Positions 51,414-59,590 of a stretch of DNA of 64,000 nucleotides are shown in pieces (the first letter of the stretch is position 1; every line of letters starts with the position of its first letter). The notes under the pieces are model-generated. The model saw nothing but the letters and a program-made list of their open reading frames with translations, was not told the origin of the DNA and ran no database searches. Source of the DNA: Verrucomicrobiota bacterium (GTDB lineage: Bacteria > Verrucomicrobiota > Verrucomicrobiia > Verrucomicrobiales > DEV007); NCBI GenBank assembly GCA_018970725.1, contig JAGWVU010000006.1:62001-126000 (forward strand). The letters are read 5' to 3'. The translations under genes were made by a program, and so were the position numbers.

Positions 51414-52253
51414 ATGAAATCCGACCAGACCTTCCTCAGCGTCCTCATCACCCTGCTCCTCCTGTCCGCCGTGTTCTTCGTCATCGAGCGGATCGCCGGG
51501 CGGGGACGCAACCGGATCCAGCCGATTTTCCGCAGGGGCTGGTTCACCGATGTCGTCTACTGGTTCGCGACGGTGCTCCTGACCAAGCCATTGATCCGCC
51601 TGATGCTGGTCCTGCCTCTGACCCTGCTGATTCTCGCCAAGGTCACCACCATCGATGTCCTCAGGCTGGGGACCTACCAGGGTTACGGTCCCTTGAGCCG
51701 GCAACCGATCTGGCTCCAGGTCATCCAGATCTATCTCCTCGTCGATTTCTGTGGCTACTGGAGCCACCGGCTCTTTCATCGCGGCAATTGGTGGCCGTTC
51801 CACGCGGTGCACCACAGTTCCGAGGATCTCGACTGGTTGGGAAGTTTGCGGGTTCACCCGGTGAACGATCTCGTCACCAAACTCGCCCAGATCACGCCTG
51901 TTTTGTTGCTCGGCTACAACCCTGCCGTCACCCTGGCCACGGCCCCCATCCTCACGCTTTACGCCATCTTCCTCCACGCCAATGTCAATTGGGATTTCGG
52001 CCCGCTCCGCTGGGTTATCGCAACCCCGGTCTTCCACCGTTGGCATCATTCAAAGGAACGCGAAGCCTGGGACAAAAACTTCGCCGGACTCCTGCCCCTC
52101 TGGGATCTCCTCTTCGGAACCTTCTACATGCCGAGAGGGCGCTACCCGGAAAATTTCGGGATCTGTGAGCCGATGCCCCCGGGCTATCTCGGCCAGCTTT
52201 GGGAGCCCTTCGCCTGGATTCTCCGGCACGGCAGAAAGGTCGATCCCCAATGA
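51414..52253 (+). CDS. Sterol desaturase/fatty acid hydroxylase family membrane enzyme
   Basis: 279 aa, integral membrane with about four helices (~7-25, 42-80, 98-118, 165-185). All three His boxes of the non-haem di-iron family are present: 'HRLFH' (~122), 'HAVHH' (~135) and 'HRWHHS' (~208). These enzymes insert hydroxyl groups or double bonds into lipids using O2. The substrate is unknown; a membrane lipid or hopanoid is plausible. The TGA overlaps the ATG of the next gene (ATGA). Its place in an operon with a copper monooxygenase suggests an oxygen-dependent modification pathway. Confidence 0.93.
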   Translation: MKSDQTFLSVLITLLLLSAVFFVIERIAGRGRNRIQPIFRRGWFTDVVYWFATVLLTKPLIRLMLVLPLTLLILAKVTTIDVLRLGTYQGYGPLSRQPIWLQVIQIYLLVDFCGYWSHRLFHRGNWWPFHAVHHSSEDLDWLGSLRVHPVNDLVTKLAQITPVLLLGYNPAVTLATAPILTLYAIFLHANVNWDFGPLRWVIATPVFHRWHHSKEREAWDKNFAGLLPLWDLLFGTFYMPRGRYPENFGICEPMPPGYLGQLWEPFAWILRHGRKVDPQ

Positions 52254-53680
52254 AATCCCTCTTCTTCTGGCTTCTCCTCGCCTCCGAGCTCCAGGCGGCG
52301 ACCCGCCCGGAGGTCGAGGCCCGGTTTCATGTGGTGCTGCAACTGGCCCGGGAGAAGAACGACGAGGCGCTGGTCAACGAGGTGCGGAAGCTCGGAAGGG
52401 GCTTGGAACGGGCTTTCGGGGAAGGGCGGGCCGACCGGCTGGACGACGCCCTCCGCGCCCTCGAGGCCAAGGTGGGCGTGGCTCCGGGTGGCTGGTCGAT
52501 GGCGGGCCAGCCTCTCTTCCATCCCACGGCGGCCATGCTCGAAGCGTTGCCCGGACTCCAAACCCGGCTTGGCGAGGCCATGCAATCCGGGGACCCGGCC
52601 CGGGTTCGCGAGGTCACCACACCGCTTCTCGCCTTGCTCGGTGATCAGGCCGGAGTGCCCGACGCACGCCGCCCCGGCCGCCGGCCCCCGCCCTCGTCCC
52701 TGGCGCAGGCGGACACGACAAAGTTGTTTCTCGACGCCCTTGCCAGTGAAGAGCCTTCCATCCGGAAGCTCCGCGAGGGAACGCCGCTCCCCGACCAAAT
52801 GGCGCGCCTCTACGCCGGTGTGCTGAGCGCCACCACCACGGTGCGGCCCGGCGTCGAACGGCATCAACCGGAGGCGCTGCCCGGCCTCGATCAGCTGAGC
52901 CGGGGCGTGGCCGGGATTCTCACCGGTCTGCAACAACCTACCGGGCTGTTCCCCTTCCCGGATCTCCGGGGAAAAAACCTGCGGTTCGGAGAAATGACGG
53001 AGCGTCGGGTGGCAACGGGCGGGGTGGAGGTGCGCGGGGGATGGATCGTCACGGCGGATCCTGACGGAGGCAGCCAGTTTGATACCGGTGTCTGCGGCGT
53101 GGCGCTGCTCGAAGCGGGGGGGTGTCAGGGCCGTGAGGATTGGACGAGGGCGGGCCTCCGGGCGGCGGATTGGGCGCTGGAGCAACCCTGCTGCGCCAAT
53201 TTCAATTACAACGCCTTCTCCGTTTCCCTGCTGGCGAAAGCGTTCCGCGCCACCGGAACCCCCAAGTATCTCGACGGCGCGCTGCGGAAATTCCGGGTAG
53301 GCGTGGCGCCAGGGCAGGCTCCGAATGGACGCTGGCTCGATCCCCACAATGCGCGCACGGTCTATCACCTCATCATCCTGCGCGCCCTCGGAGATCTCGC
53401 CTCGGCGCTTCCCCCGGATCGATCCGCGGAGCGCGCCGAAATCGAGACGGTCCTCCGCCCGGCCATCGACGCCCTGCTCGACGAATTCGATGCGATGGGC
53501 CACACCGTCGAGGCCCTGCCCGAACTGCAAACCCTGACGGCACTGTATCCCGGTGAGGAACGCCTGCGCAAAGCCACGGCGGCGATGGCCGCCGGGATCA
53601 TCGACCAATGCACCGATCGCGGCCGGGTCAGGATGGGTGCCCAGCCGCAACAACTCGCCGCCACCACGCGTCCGCCATGA
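52250..53680 (+). CDS. Exported helical protein of unknown function
   Basis: 476 aa from the ATG at 52250, overlapping the previous stop. It has a Sec signal (1-17, 'LQAAT'). The N-terminal third is charged and helical; a linker (~140-155) is Pro/Arg-rich. The C-terminal half (~215-460) consists of helix pairs like an alpha/alpha toroid: 'FDTGVCGVALLEAGG', 'YNAFSVSLLAKAFRATGTPKYLDGALRKF', 'NARTVYHLIILRALGDL', 'VEALPELQTLTALYPGEERLRKATAAMAAGII'. Such folds occur in glycoside hydrolases, epimerases and lyases, but I see no catalytic signature. It closes the operon, and its stop lies 27 bp from a convergent gene. Confidence 0.85.
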   Translation: MKSLFFWLLLASELQAATRPEVEARFHVVLQLAREKNDEALVNEVRKLGRGLERAFGEGRADRLDDALRALEAKVGVAPGGWSMAGQPLFHPTAAMLEALPGLQTRLGEAMQSGDPARVREVTTPLLALLGDQAGVPDARRPGRRPPPSSLAQADTTKLFLDALASEEPSIRKLREGTPLPDQMARLYAGVLSATTTVRPGVERHQPEALPGLDQLSRGVAGILTGLQQPTGLFPFPDLRGKNLRFGEMTERRVATGGVEVRGGWIVTADPDGGSQFDTGVCGVALLEAGGCQGREDWTRAGLRAADWALEQPCCANFNYNAFSVSLLAKAFRATGTPKYLDGALRKFRVGVAPGQAPNGRWLDPHNARTVYHLIILRALGDLASALPPDRSAERAEIETVLRPAIDALLDEFDAMGHTVEALPELQTLTALYPGEERLRKATAAMAAGIIDQCTDRGRVRMGAQPQQLAATTRPP

Positions 53681-53707
53681 CCCGGATGAGGCCGTCAGGA
53701 ATCCGCC

Positions 53708-56455
53708 TCAGGGAGTGCAGTAGACCGAGATCACTTCCTTGTCGGTTTTGCTGAATTGCACCTGACAGACGATCCGATTCGGTCCAAAGGATTGGCCCAG
53801 CCCGCAGGCCAGCGCTCCGGTGGGATCGGTCGCACTGAGGAACGCAATGCTCTGGACCCGGTCCGCACCCTGGCGGAGGAAGCGCTGGCTTTTGCCCAAC
53901 ACATGAGCGGCGGGGGAAAGCGCGGTGCCTCCCGGGCCGAGCGGGCCGAAGTATCCGGCCAAAAGCGCTTGGTTGTCCCCGGCGCCGATACCACCCGCCT
54001 CCGGGACCAAAGAGCAGAGCACCCCGTAGGTGCGTGTGGCGGGATGAATATCGAGACGTTGGATCACGCCGATCCGGCCGCGCTCGTTGCCCGGAGCGTA
54101 GTCACCCTCCCGGAGCAGAGGGGTCAGCGTGCCCTCAAAGAACAGCCAGAGACCCAGGTCGTTGTTCGCGGTCACCCCTGTCCCCTGCAATTGCGCCAGG
54201 AAAATCAAGCGCGGCTCCGAGGAGGAATCCACGCCGAACTGGAGGAAGCGTTTGAAGGACACGCCGGGTAGACCCGGGTGAGGATCACCCTTGCGGACAC
54301 AGAGTTGCTGCACCCCGGCCGGGCCATTGTTCGCCCACAGGCCCTCGTTGTTCGCCACCGTGACAACCGGGGAGGAAGCCAGCGCGATGGTGGCCCGGAA
54401 GGCATACCCCCCCGCCCCGTTGATCGCCTCCCCCAGAAAGCTCTGGAACGACGTCAGGGTCCCGACCGCTCCCGGCCCCGGAGCCGGTTCGCCCTTGCGC
54501 GCAATTTTCAACGGGCCACCTCCCCCGATCCGGGTCTCCAGCATCGCGTCGCCCGCCGGGGCGGCTTGCAGGGCGCAAGGATAGATGATGCGGTTGCCCG
54601 CCATCGCGACCCGGGAGAACTGTCCGTAAGAAACCGCCTCACTGGAACTGTCGATGCCCTCCTGAACCACGCTCAGGTTCACGGACAAAGCCGAGTCCCG
54701 GGCCGCGGTGACCGCGCCACCGGGCCGGAGCGCGAGCGTCGCCGCGGCATCGAATCCCAAGCTTGCGCGCACTTGGAGAAAACGGCCGAGGGTGCCCGTG
54801 CCGATGGAGCCACCTTCCCGGAGCAGGAGGGTGTGGCTGCTTCCATCGGTTTGAAACAGAGCGAGGTCATTGGCCGTGGTGACCCCGGTTCCGGCCAACA
54901 CCGCCATGCCCTGGACTCCGGTGGGCACCTTCCCCGGGAGCAGTCCGTAGAGATTTTTCAACGTCACTCCCGGGGGCACCGACGTCCCGGTGCGGAGACG
55001 GCGGTTGACCTCCAATTGCGAGGAATCAAAGATCGCCTTCCCGTTCGCCGCCGTCACGCCCGGCCCTTCCAAAGAGGAGAGCACAAAATGCCCGTTGCCG
55101 GCGATGGCCTCGATGAAGCTGGCATGCGTAGCTCCCGCGGTCCCCGGGGCAGCCATTCCCAAGCGCTGGCTCTGCGTGTAGGTTTCGGCACTCAAGGCGG
55201 AGCGGAGCGGGCCCGCCTGAAAAACCGCGCCAGCCGACGCGATTCCGTTGGTCCCATCCCCGGGAGCGCCAACGACCAGCCGATTCCCATACACCGCGGC
55301 GCTGGTTCCGTATCGCTGTCCGGGAGCGAGATCCGGCGCGTAAGTGAAAAATCCCGCATCGAAGCTGTCGGCCGACGGCGTGGCGGGCGCATTCCCAAAC
55401 AACAGGACCGTTCCATTGTTCGGTGGATCGAAGAAGTCCACCAACGGCGCGCCGGTCAATCCCACCGCGCTGCCCAGTCCCATGGACGATCCATAGAAGA
55501 GGTTCGAACTGTATCCGGCGAGGACCGGGCTCGCCGTGCTGCCCACCCCGGCGATTTCCCGGGCCAGGTTTGCATGCAGATGGACGCGCCCTCCGTTCGG
55601 GGCGCCCGGGAGATTCGTGCGAAAAGGAGCGCCCACCGCCATCGTATTGCCATGGAGCGCCAACGACCATCCAAACCCATCTCCCGAAGTGGCATCGAAA
55701 AGGATGACCTTGGGAGCTGCGGAGGGCACTCCCGTCACGGGATGCACGGTAAATAGAAAGACCGCGCCCGTTTGCGACAACAGCCCCTCGGTATGGTTCG
55801 GCGCGCCCACGGCGATGATGTGGTTGTCGACCGCCACCGCCTTGCCAAAGGTGGCCCCGGTGCCGAACCCCGATGACGGGACCAACTCGTTCACCGCCAC
55901 AGGGTTATCCAACGCGTAGAGCCAGGCCCGGCCCGAATCCGGCGCGCCCGGGGTATCCGCGGTCGGAGCGCTGACCACGATGTGATTGCCCCAGACCGCC
56001 ACTGCGGACCCGAACAACGAATCCACGTCACCCGAGCCCAACCGGCGGATCAACGCTCCGGTGGAAAGGCGGAACAGATAAGCGGCGCCGGCATTCGGCC
56101 CGAGGAGACTCTCTTTCCGGGGAGCGCCCACCACCAGATAGTCCCCGGAAGCGGCCACCGCGGAACCGAAGGCATCCCCCGCCGCACCATCCGGAGCGAT
56201 GATCTTGCGAAAGAGGCGCCCGTTCGCCGCGTGAAAAACGGAGACCGACCCTGCGTCGGGAACCCCGGTCGGCGTGTCGTCACCGGGGGCGCCGGCGATG
56301 GTGTAAAGCGCGGTGGCGGTGACGGATTGACCGAGCCCATCTCCAATCGCAGCTCCCGGATCGAAAAACTCCCGCCGACCAATCTGGGCAAAACCCGGGA
56401 CGACCGCAATCAGAGTCAGGAAGCTCGCCACACCAAGATGCATGACGCGAATCAT
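53708..56455 (-). CDS. Large exported FG-GAP beta-propeller protein
   Basis: 915 aa from the ATG at 56455, fixed by a promoter-like pair ending 6 nt upstream; the much longer upstream frame is not coding. It has a Sec signal (1-24, 'GFAQ'). Residues ~30-410 contain about seven FG-GAP blades ('GDAFGSAVAASGDYLVVGAP', 'DSLFGSAVAVWGNHIVVSAP', 'RYGTSAAVYGNRLVVGAP'). The C-terminal ~480 residues carry four or five shorter repeats ('TGVTTANDLALFQTDG', 'VVTVANNEGLWANNG', 'TGVTANNDLGLWLFFEG') of the choice-of-anchor tandem-repeat kind. Function is unknown; surface binding is likely. It is the only large exported protein here that has haem-free propellers alone. Confidence 0.9.
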   Translation of the reverse strand: MIRVMHLGVASFLTLIAVVPGFAQIGRREFFDPGAAIGDGLGQSVTATALYTIAGAPGDDTPTGVPDAGSVSVFHAANGRLFRKIIAPDGAAGDAFGSAVAASGDYLVVGAPRKESLLGPNAGAAYLFRLSTGALIRRLGSGDVDSLFGSAVAVWGNHIVVSAPTADTPGAPDSGRAWLYALDNPVAVNELVPSSGFGTGATFGKAVAVDNHIIAVGAPNHTEGLLSQTGAVFLFTVHPVTGVPSAAPKVILFDATSGDGFGWSLALHGNTMAVGAPFRTNLPGAPNGGRVHLHANLAREIAGVGSTASPVLAGYSSNLFYGSSMGLGSAVGLTGAPLVDFFDPPNNGTVLLFGNAPATPSADSFDAGFFTYAPDLAPGQRYGTSAAVYGNRLVVGAPGDGTNGIASAGAVFQAGPLRSALSAETYTQSQRLGMAAPGTAGATHASFIEAIAGNGHFVLSSLEGPGVTAANGKAIFDSSQLEVNRRLRTGTSVPPGVTLKNLYGLLPGKVPTGVQGMAVLAGTGVTTANDLALFQTDGSSHTLLLREGGSIGTGTLGRFLQVRASLGFDAAATLALRPGGAVTAARDSALSVNLSVVQEGIDSSSEAVSYGQFSRVAMAGNRIIYPCALQAAPAGDAMLETRIGGGGPLKIARKGEPAPGPGAVGTLTSFQSFLGEAINGAGGYAFRATIALASSPVVTVANNEGLWANNGPAGVQQLCVRKGDPHPGLPGVSFKRFLQFGVDSSSEPRLIFLAQLQGTGVTANNDLGLWLFFEGTLTPLLREGDYAPGNERGRIGVIQRLDIHPATRTYGVLCSLVPEAGGIGAGDNQALLAGYFGPLGPGGTALSPAAHVLGKSQRFLRQGADRVQSIAFLSATDPTGALACGLGQSFGPNRIVCQVQFSKTDKEVISVYCTP

Positions 56456-56461
56456 AAGGCC

Positions 56462-56491
56462 ATAGTGGGAGGCGCCCGCCCGCACCGTCAA
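56462..56491 (-). promoter_or_regulatory. Candidate leaderless promoter of the FG-GAP gene (TTGACG-N18-CACTAT)
   Basis: TTGACG lies at 56486-56491 and CACTAT at 56462-56467, with an 18-bp spacer. It ends 6 nt before the ATG at 56455. Confidence 0.5.
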
Positions 56492-56655
56492 GTGACAAAG
56501 CAGGCGGGAACTTGAAAAGCCGATTCGGGCCGGGCTCGTTGTGCGGGGATCATCGGGGCGCCCTTTGACCGCATGAAAGTTCAGCTCGCCCTGCCATGCG
56601 ACTGATCCCGGGACATCTCTCTGCTGGTGCTGCTTCTCCCTGCCGGGGAGGCTTT

Positions 56656-57933
56656 TCAGCCGAGGAATCCGTCCAACGCCATCTCCGGGACTTCGGATCC
56701 GATGTAGGCGATGGCGGTGGAATCCGCCCGGAAAACCTCGGAGGCCACTTCCCGAACCGCATCGGCCGTCACCTCGCCCAGCTTGGCGAAGGATTCCTTG
56801 GGATCGATGATCCGCTGGTAAGAGATCAGACTCTCTCCGATCCACATCATCTGGCTCAAGCTGCTCTCCAGGGAGATCCGGCTCTGCCCCACCGTGTAGG
56901 CCAGGGCCTGACGGATCAACTCGGGGGAAACCCGCTTCCTGGCAAAGTCACGCAAACACGCCGCCGTCCACTCCAGAGCGCGGGGCACGTTGTCCACGTC
57001 AAGCCCCGCGTAGATGCTGAGCAAGCCACAGTCTTCCAAGGTCACCGCGTCGCTGGAGACGCTGTAACAAAGCCCGTTCTCCTCACGCAACAACTGAAAG
57101 AGCCGGCTGCTCATGTTTTCGCCCAACAATACGTTGAGGATTTTCAAGGCGTAACGCCGGGGATCATGTCTCCCGAACGTGTGAAACCCGATGCAGAGGT
57201 GCGCCTGCTCCACGTCCCGGGTTTCGTCGATCCGGCGCAATCCGCCCTGACGCAGTTGGCCCGGAACGGCGGCAAAGGGAATCGGCTCGCCCGCATCCAT
57301 CATCTCCAGGGCCGGCCCCATCAACTCCAGCACCGCCTCGTGCTGCACCCGGCCTGTCACCGTCACCACGGTGTTGGCCCCGGAATATCGCTGGCGGTGA
57401 TAGGAAAAAAGGTCGCCCCGGCTGATCCGCTTCACGGAAGCTTCCGTGCCCGTGATCGGCAAACCGAGAGGGTGCCCGGGCCATGCCGCGGCGGCCAGCA
57501 AATCCTCGACGTGTTGCGACGGATTGTCGCGATACATCGCGATCTCCTCGATCACCACCTCTCGCTCCCGTTCGATCTCCTGGGGATCGAAACTGGCATT
57601 GCAATAAATATCGATCAGCACGTTCGCCATCGCGGGCAGCGTTTCGGCAGGACCCCGGGTGTAAAAGCAGGTGTGATCCTCCGTGGTGAACGCATCCAAA
57701 CTGGCCCCGATCCCCTCGATTTCCCGGCTGATGTCATAGGCAGTGCGGGTGGGTGTTCCCTTGAAGAGCAAATGCTCCACGAAATGGGCGATGCCGTTGC
57801 GTTTGACTTCCTCGTGCCGGCTGCCGGTCAGGGCCCAGAGGCCGACGCAGGCGCTCTCCATGTGAGGCATTTCGGCAGTTGCCAGGGTAATGCCGTTGGG
57901 CAGGCGGGTGATGCGGTAGCTGGGCGTGTTCAT
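56656..57933 (-). CDS. M16 family zinc peptidase (mitochondrial processing peptidase-like)
   Basis: 425 aa. The inverted zinc motif HxxEH is 'HFVEH' (His50, Glu53, His54), and the third ligand Glu lies in 'VVIEEIAMYRD' (~130). Both halves of the M16 fold are present, with 'NTVVTVTGRV' and 'GENMSSRLFQLLREENGLCYSVSS' in the C-terminal half. Bacterial members degrade or process peptides in the periplasm or cytoplasm. There is no signal peptide here, so it is probably cytoplasmic. Its ATG overlaps the ispD stop (ATGA), and it is the last gene of the yqeY-ispD-M16 operon. Confidence 0.95.
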   Translation of the reverse strand: MNTPSYRITRLPNGITLATAEMPHMESACVGLWALTGSRHEEVKRNGIAHFVEHLLFKGTPTRTAYDISREIEGIGASLDAFTTEDHTCFYTRGPAETLPAMANVLIDIYCNASFDPQEIEREREVVIEEIAMYRDNPSQHVEDLLAAAAWPGHPLGLPITGTEASVKRISRGDLFSYHRQRYSGANTVVTVTGRVQHEAVLELMGPALEMMDAGEPIPFAAVPGQLRQGGLRRIDETRDVEQAHLCIGFHTFGRHDPRRYALKILNVLLGENMSSRLFQLLREENGLCYSVSSDAVTLEDCGLLSIYAGLDVDNVPRALEWTAACLRDFARKRVSPELIRQALAYTVGQSRISLESSLSQMMWIGESLISYQRIIDPKESFAKLGEVTADAVREVASEVFRADSTAIAYIGSEVPEMALDGFLG

Positions 57934-58589
57934 GGCGAGCCGGGCAGAAGCGCGCGGGCGACTTCCAAGTCGGGGGGAAAGGTGATTTTGAGGTTCGGAA
58001 AGCGGTTCTCCACAAGATGGACGGTCTCACCCAGTGCCTCCACGGCGGAGACTTCGTCCGTGACGATCCGGTCACTGTCCAGAACAACCTGATACGCGCG
58101 CCGCAGAAGGTCGAGCGCAAAACACTGGGGCGTTTCCATGGCCCACAATCCTTCCCGGTCCACCGCGCCGATCACCCTTCCGCTCTCGTCCGCCCGCTTC
58201 ACCGTCTCCGTGATGCGGCGGGCGCACGCCGCCGCCCCATGCTTCCGGGCCTCCGCAAGGCAAGCGGAAATCGCCGAGGCATCGATCAATGGGCGCGCCC
58301 CGTCGTGCACCGCCACCAGCGTGGTCCCGGGGGCGACCGCGTCCAAACCGGCCTGGACCGACAGATGACGGAACGCCCCGCCCGTGACCACCTGATGGGC
58401 CAGGCCCAAGGCCGCCACCCGTTCCCGATGCTCCGCACCCGTCACCACGATGACTTGCGCGATCTCGGGATGACAGCGGAACGCCGCCAAACTGCGCGCC
58501 AGAACGGGTGCCCCGTTCAAATCCGCGAAGAGTTTGTCAAAACCCATGCGCCGGCTGCTCCCGGCCGCCACCACGATCGCCGCGATCAT
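57930..58589 (-). CDS. ispD: 2-C-methyl-D-erythritol 4-phosphate cytidylyltransferase
   Basis: 219 aa. The CTP-binding N-terminus reads 'AAIVVAAGSSRRMGFDKLFADLNGAPVLARSLAAF' with the conserved Gly/Arg/Lys. 'VHDGARPLID' and 'ETVKRAD', and 'LWAMETPQCFALDLLRRAY', complete the IspD signature. It forms CDP-methylerythritol in the MEP isoprenoid pathway in the cytoplasm. It is preceded by yqeY (13-bp gap) and translationally coupled to the M16 peptidase gene. IspF is not fused to it and is not in the window. Confidence 0.97.
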   Translation of the reverse strand: MIAAIVVAAGSSRRMGFDKLFADLNGAPVLARSLAAFRCHPEIAQVIVVTGAEHRERVAALGLAHQVVTGGAFRHLSVQAGLDAVAPGTTLVAVHDGARPLIDASAISACLAEARKHGAAACARRITETVKRADESGRVIGAVDREGLWAMETPQCFALDLLRRAYQVVLDSDRIVTDEVSAVEALGETVHLVENRFPNLKITFPPDLEVARALLPGSP

Positions 58590-58602
58590 CGGGGCCAGAT
58601 CG

Positions 58603-59058
58603 TTACTTCAGCCGCTCCCCCACGAACCGGGAGACGATCTTGTTGTCGGCCCGCCCGGCGATCCGTTCCTGCAAGACCTTCATCACCGCCCCCATTTCCT
58701 TGCGGGTGGTCGCTCCCAAGGTGGAAATGGTCTCCTCCACCAACTTGAGAACTTCTTCCTCGCTCAGCTCTTCCGGCAGGTATTGCTCCAGCACCGCGAT
58801 CTCCGCCTTCTCGGCCGCCGCCAACTCGGGCCGCCCGCCGGCTTCAAAACTCGCCACCGAATCCTGACGCTGCTTGATCGCCTTGCGAATCACGGCCACC
58901 GATTCCGCTTCGTCGAGCTCGCCTCCGGCGCCGTATTTCTCGATGGTGGCCAACTGGATGGCGGATTTCAACGAGCGGATCACATTGAGGGCGGCTTGAT
59001 CCTTGTTCTTCATCGCCTCTTTGATATCCGTGGTGATCCGCTGGGTCAGACTGCTCAT
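58603..59058 (-). CDS. yqeY: GatB/YqeY domain protein
   Basis: 151 aa, the full length of the family. It has 'LTQRITTDIKEAMKNKDQAALNVIRSLKSAIQ', 'EAESVAVIRKAIKQRQDSVASFEAGGRPELA', 'EIAVLEQYLPEELSEEEV', 'LGATTRKEMGAVMKVLQERIAGRADNKIVSRFV'. The fold is the tRNA-binding tail found in GatB. Free-standing YqeY proteins may take part in tRNA-dependent amidation or tRNA binding, but their role is not settled. It heads the yqeY-ispD-M16 operon, with a promoter ending 6 nt before the ATG. Confidence 0.96.
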   Translation of the reverse strand: MSSLTQRITTDIKEAMKNKDQAALNVIRSLKSAIQLATIEKYGAGGELDEAESVAVIRKAIKQRQDSVASFEAGGRPELAAAEKAEIAVLEQYLPEELSEEEVLKLVEETISTLGATTRKEMGAVMKVLQERIAGRADNKIVSRFVGERLK

Positions 59059-59064
59059 GTTCCC

Positions 59065-59092
59065 ATTCTAGCCGATGCCTGAAACATCACAA
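59065..59092 (-). promoter_or_regulatory. Candidate leaderless promoter of the yqeY-ispD-M16 operon (TTGTGA-N16-TAGAAT)
   Basis: TTGTGA lies at 59087-59092 and TAGAAT (5/6 to TATAAT) at 59065-59070, with a 16-bp spacer. It ends 6 nt before the yqeY ATG. The region overlaps the first codons of the divergent DUF3592 gene. Confidence 0.55.
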
Positions 59093-59590
59093 ACTCCGAT
59101 TCCGCCGACCTCTCCCCTCCCCGCCCGGGCGTGGAAGGTTTTCATGGGCGCGACCCTCGTGGCCGCCGGCTCTTTTTTCTGCTGGTGGCTCTTCGCCACT
59201 TGGCAAAAAGCAGCCCGGATGGACGCCTGGCGGCCCGTGAAAGCCCTCGTCCTCTCTTCCGAGGTCGTTCCCTGGCAGTTCAATCAATTCAGCCAAACCC
59301 ACTACCAGCCCCGCATCCGTTACCGATACGAGACCGCCGGGATTTCCCATGAATCGGAGCGGATCCGCCGGGTCGCCCTCCGCAGCGCCCATCCGGAAAA
59401 GGCCGCCGCATGGGTCGAGAAATTTCCCCCAGGAGCCCTCGTCACCGCGTGGATCGATCCGGCGGACCCGGCATCCTCCGTGCTCAAGCGGGATTCCAAA
59501 GCGGCGCTCTACTCGATTTGGTTCCCGGCGCTTTTCGTCGCCGGCGGCTTCGGGATGATCTTCAGCGCGCTCCGCCCTTCCCGCCCTTGA
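59075..59590 (+). CDS. DUF3592 family membrane protein
   Basis: 171 aa with two transmembrane helices: ~22-45 ('VFMGATLVAAGSFFCWWLF') and ~147-166 ('YSIWFPALFVAGGFGMIF'). Between them lies the DUF3592 domain: 'WRPVKALVLSSEVV', 'YQPRIRYRYETAGISHESERI', 'FPPGALVTAWIDPADPASSVL'. The family is widespread and uncharacterised, with the soluble domain outside the membrane. Its coding start lies inside the promoter of the divergent yqeY operon, so the two transcripts may interfere. Its 3' end overlaps the convergent DUF3108 gene by 29 bp. Confidence 0.88.
   Translation: MPETSQTPIPPTSPLPARAWKVFMGATLVAAGSFFCWWLFATWQKAARMDAWRPVKALVLSSEVVPWQFNQFSQTHYQPRIRYRYETAGISHESERIRRVALRSAHPEKAAAWVEKFPPGALVTAWIDPADPASSVLKRDSKAALYSIWFPALFVAGGFGMIFSALRPSRP

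Noticed and set aside
56456-56845. 130-residue N-terminal extension of the FG-GAP protein
   Set aside because: The extension is Arg/Gly/Pro-rich noise; the ATG at 56455 starts a clear signal peptide and follows a promoter-like pair by 6 nt.
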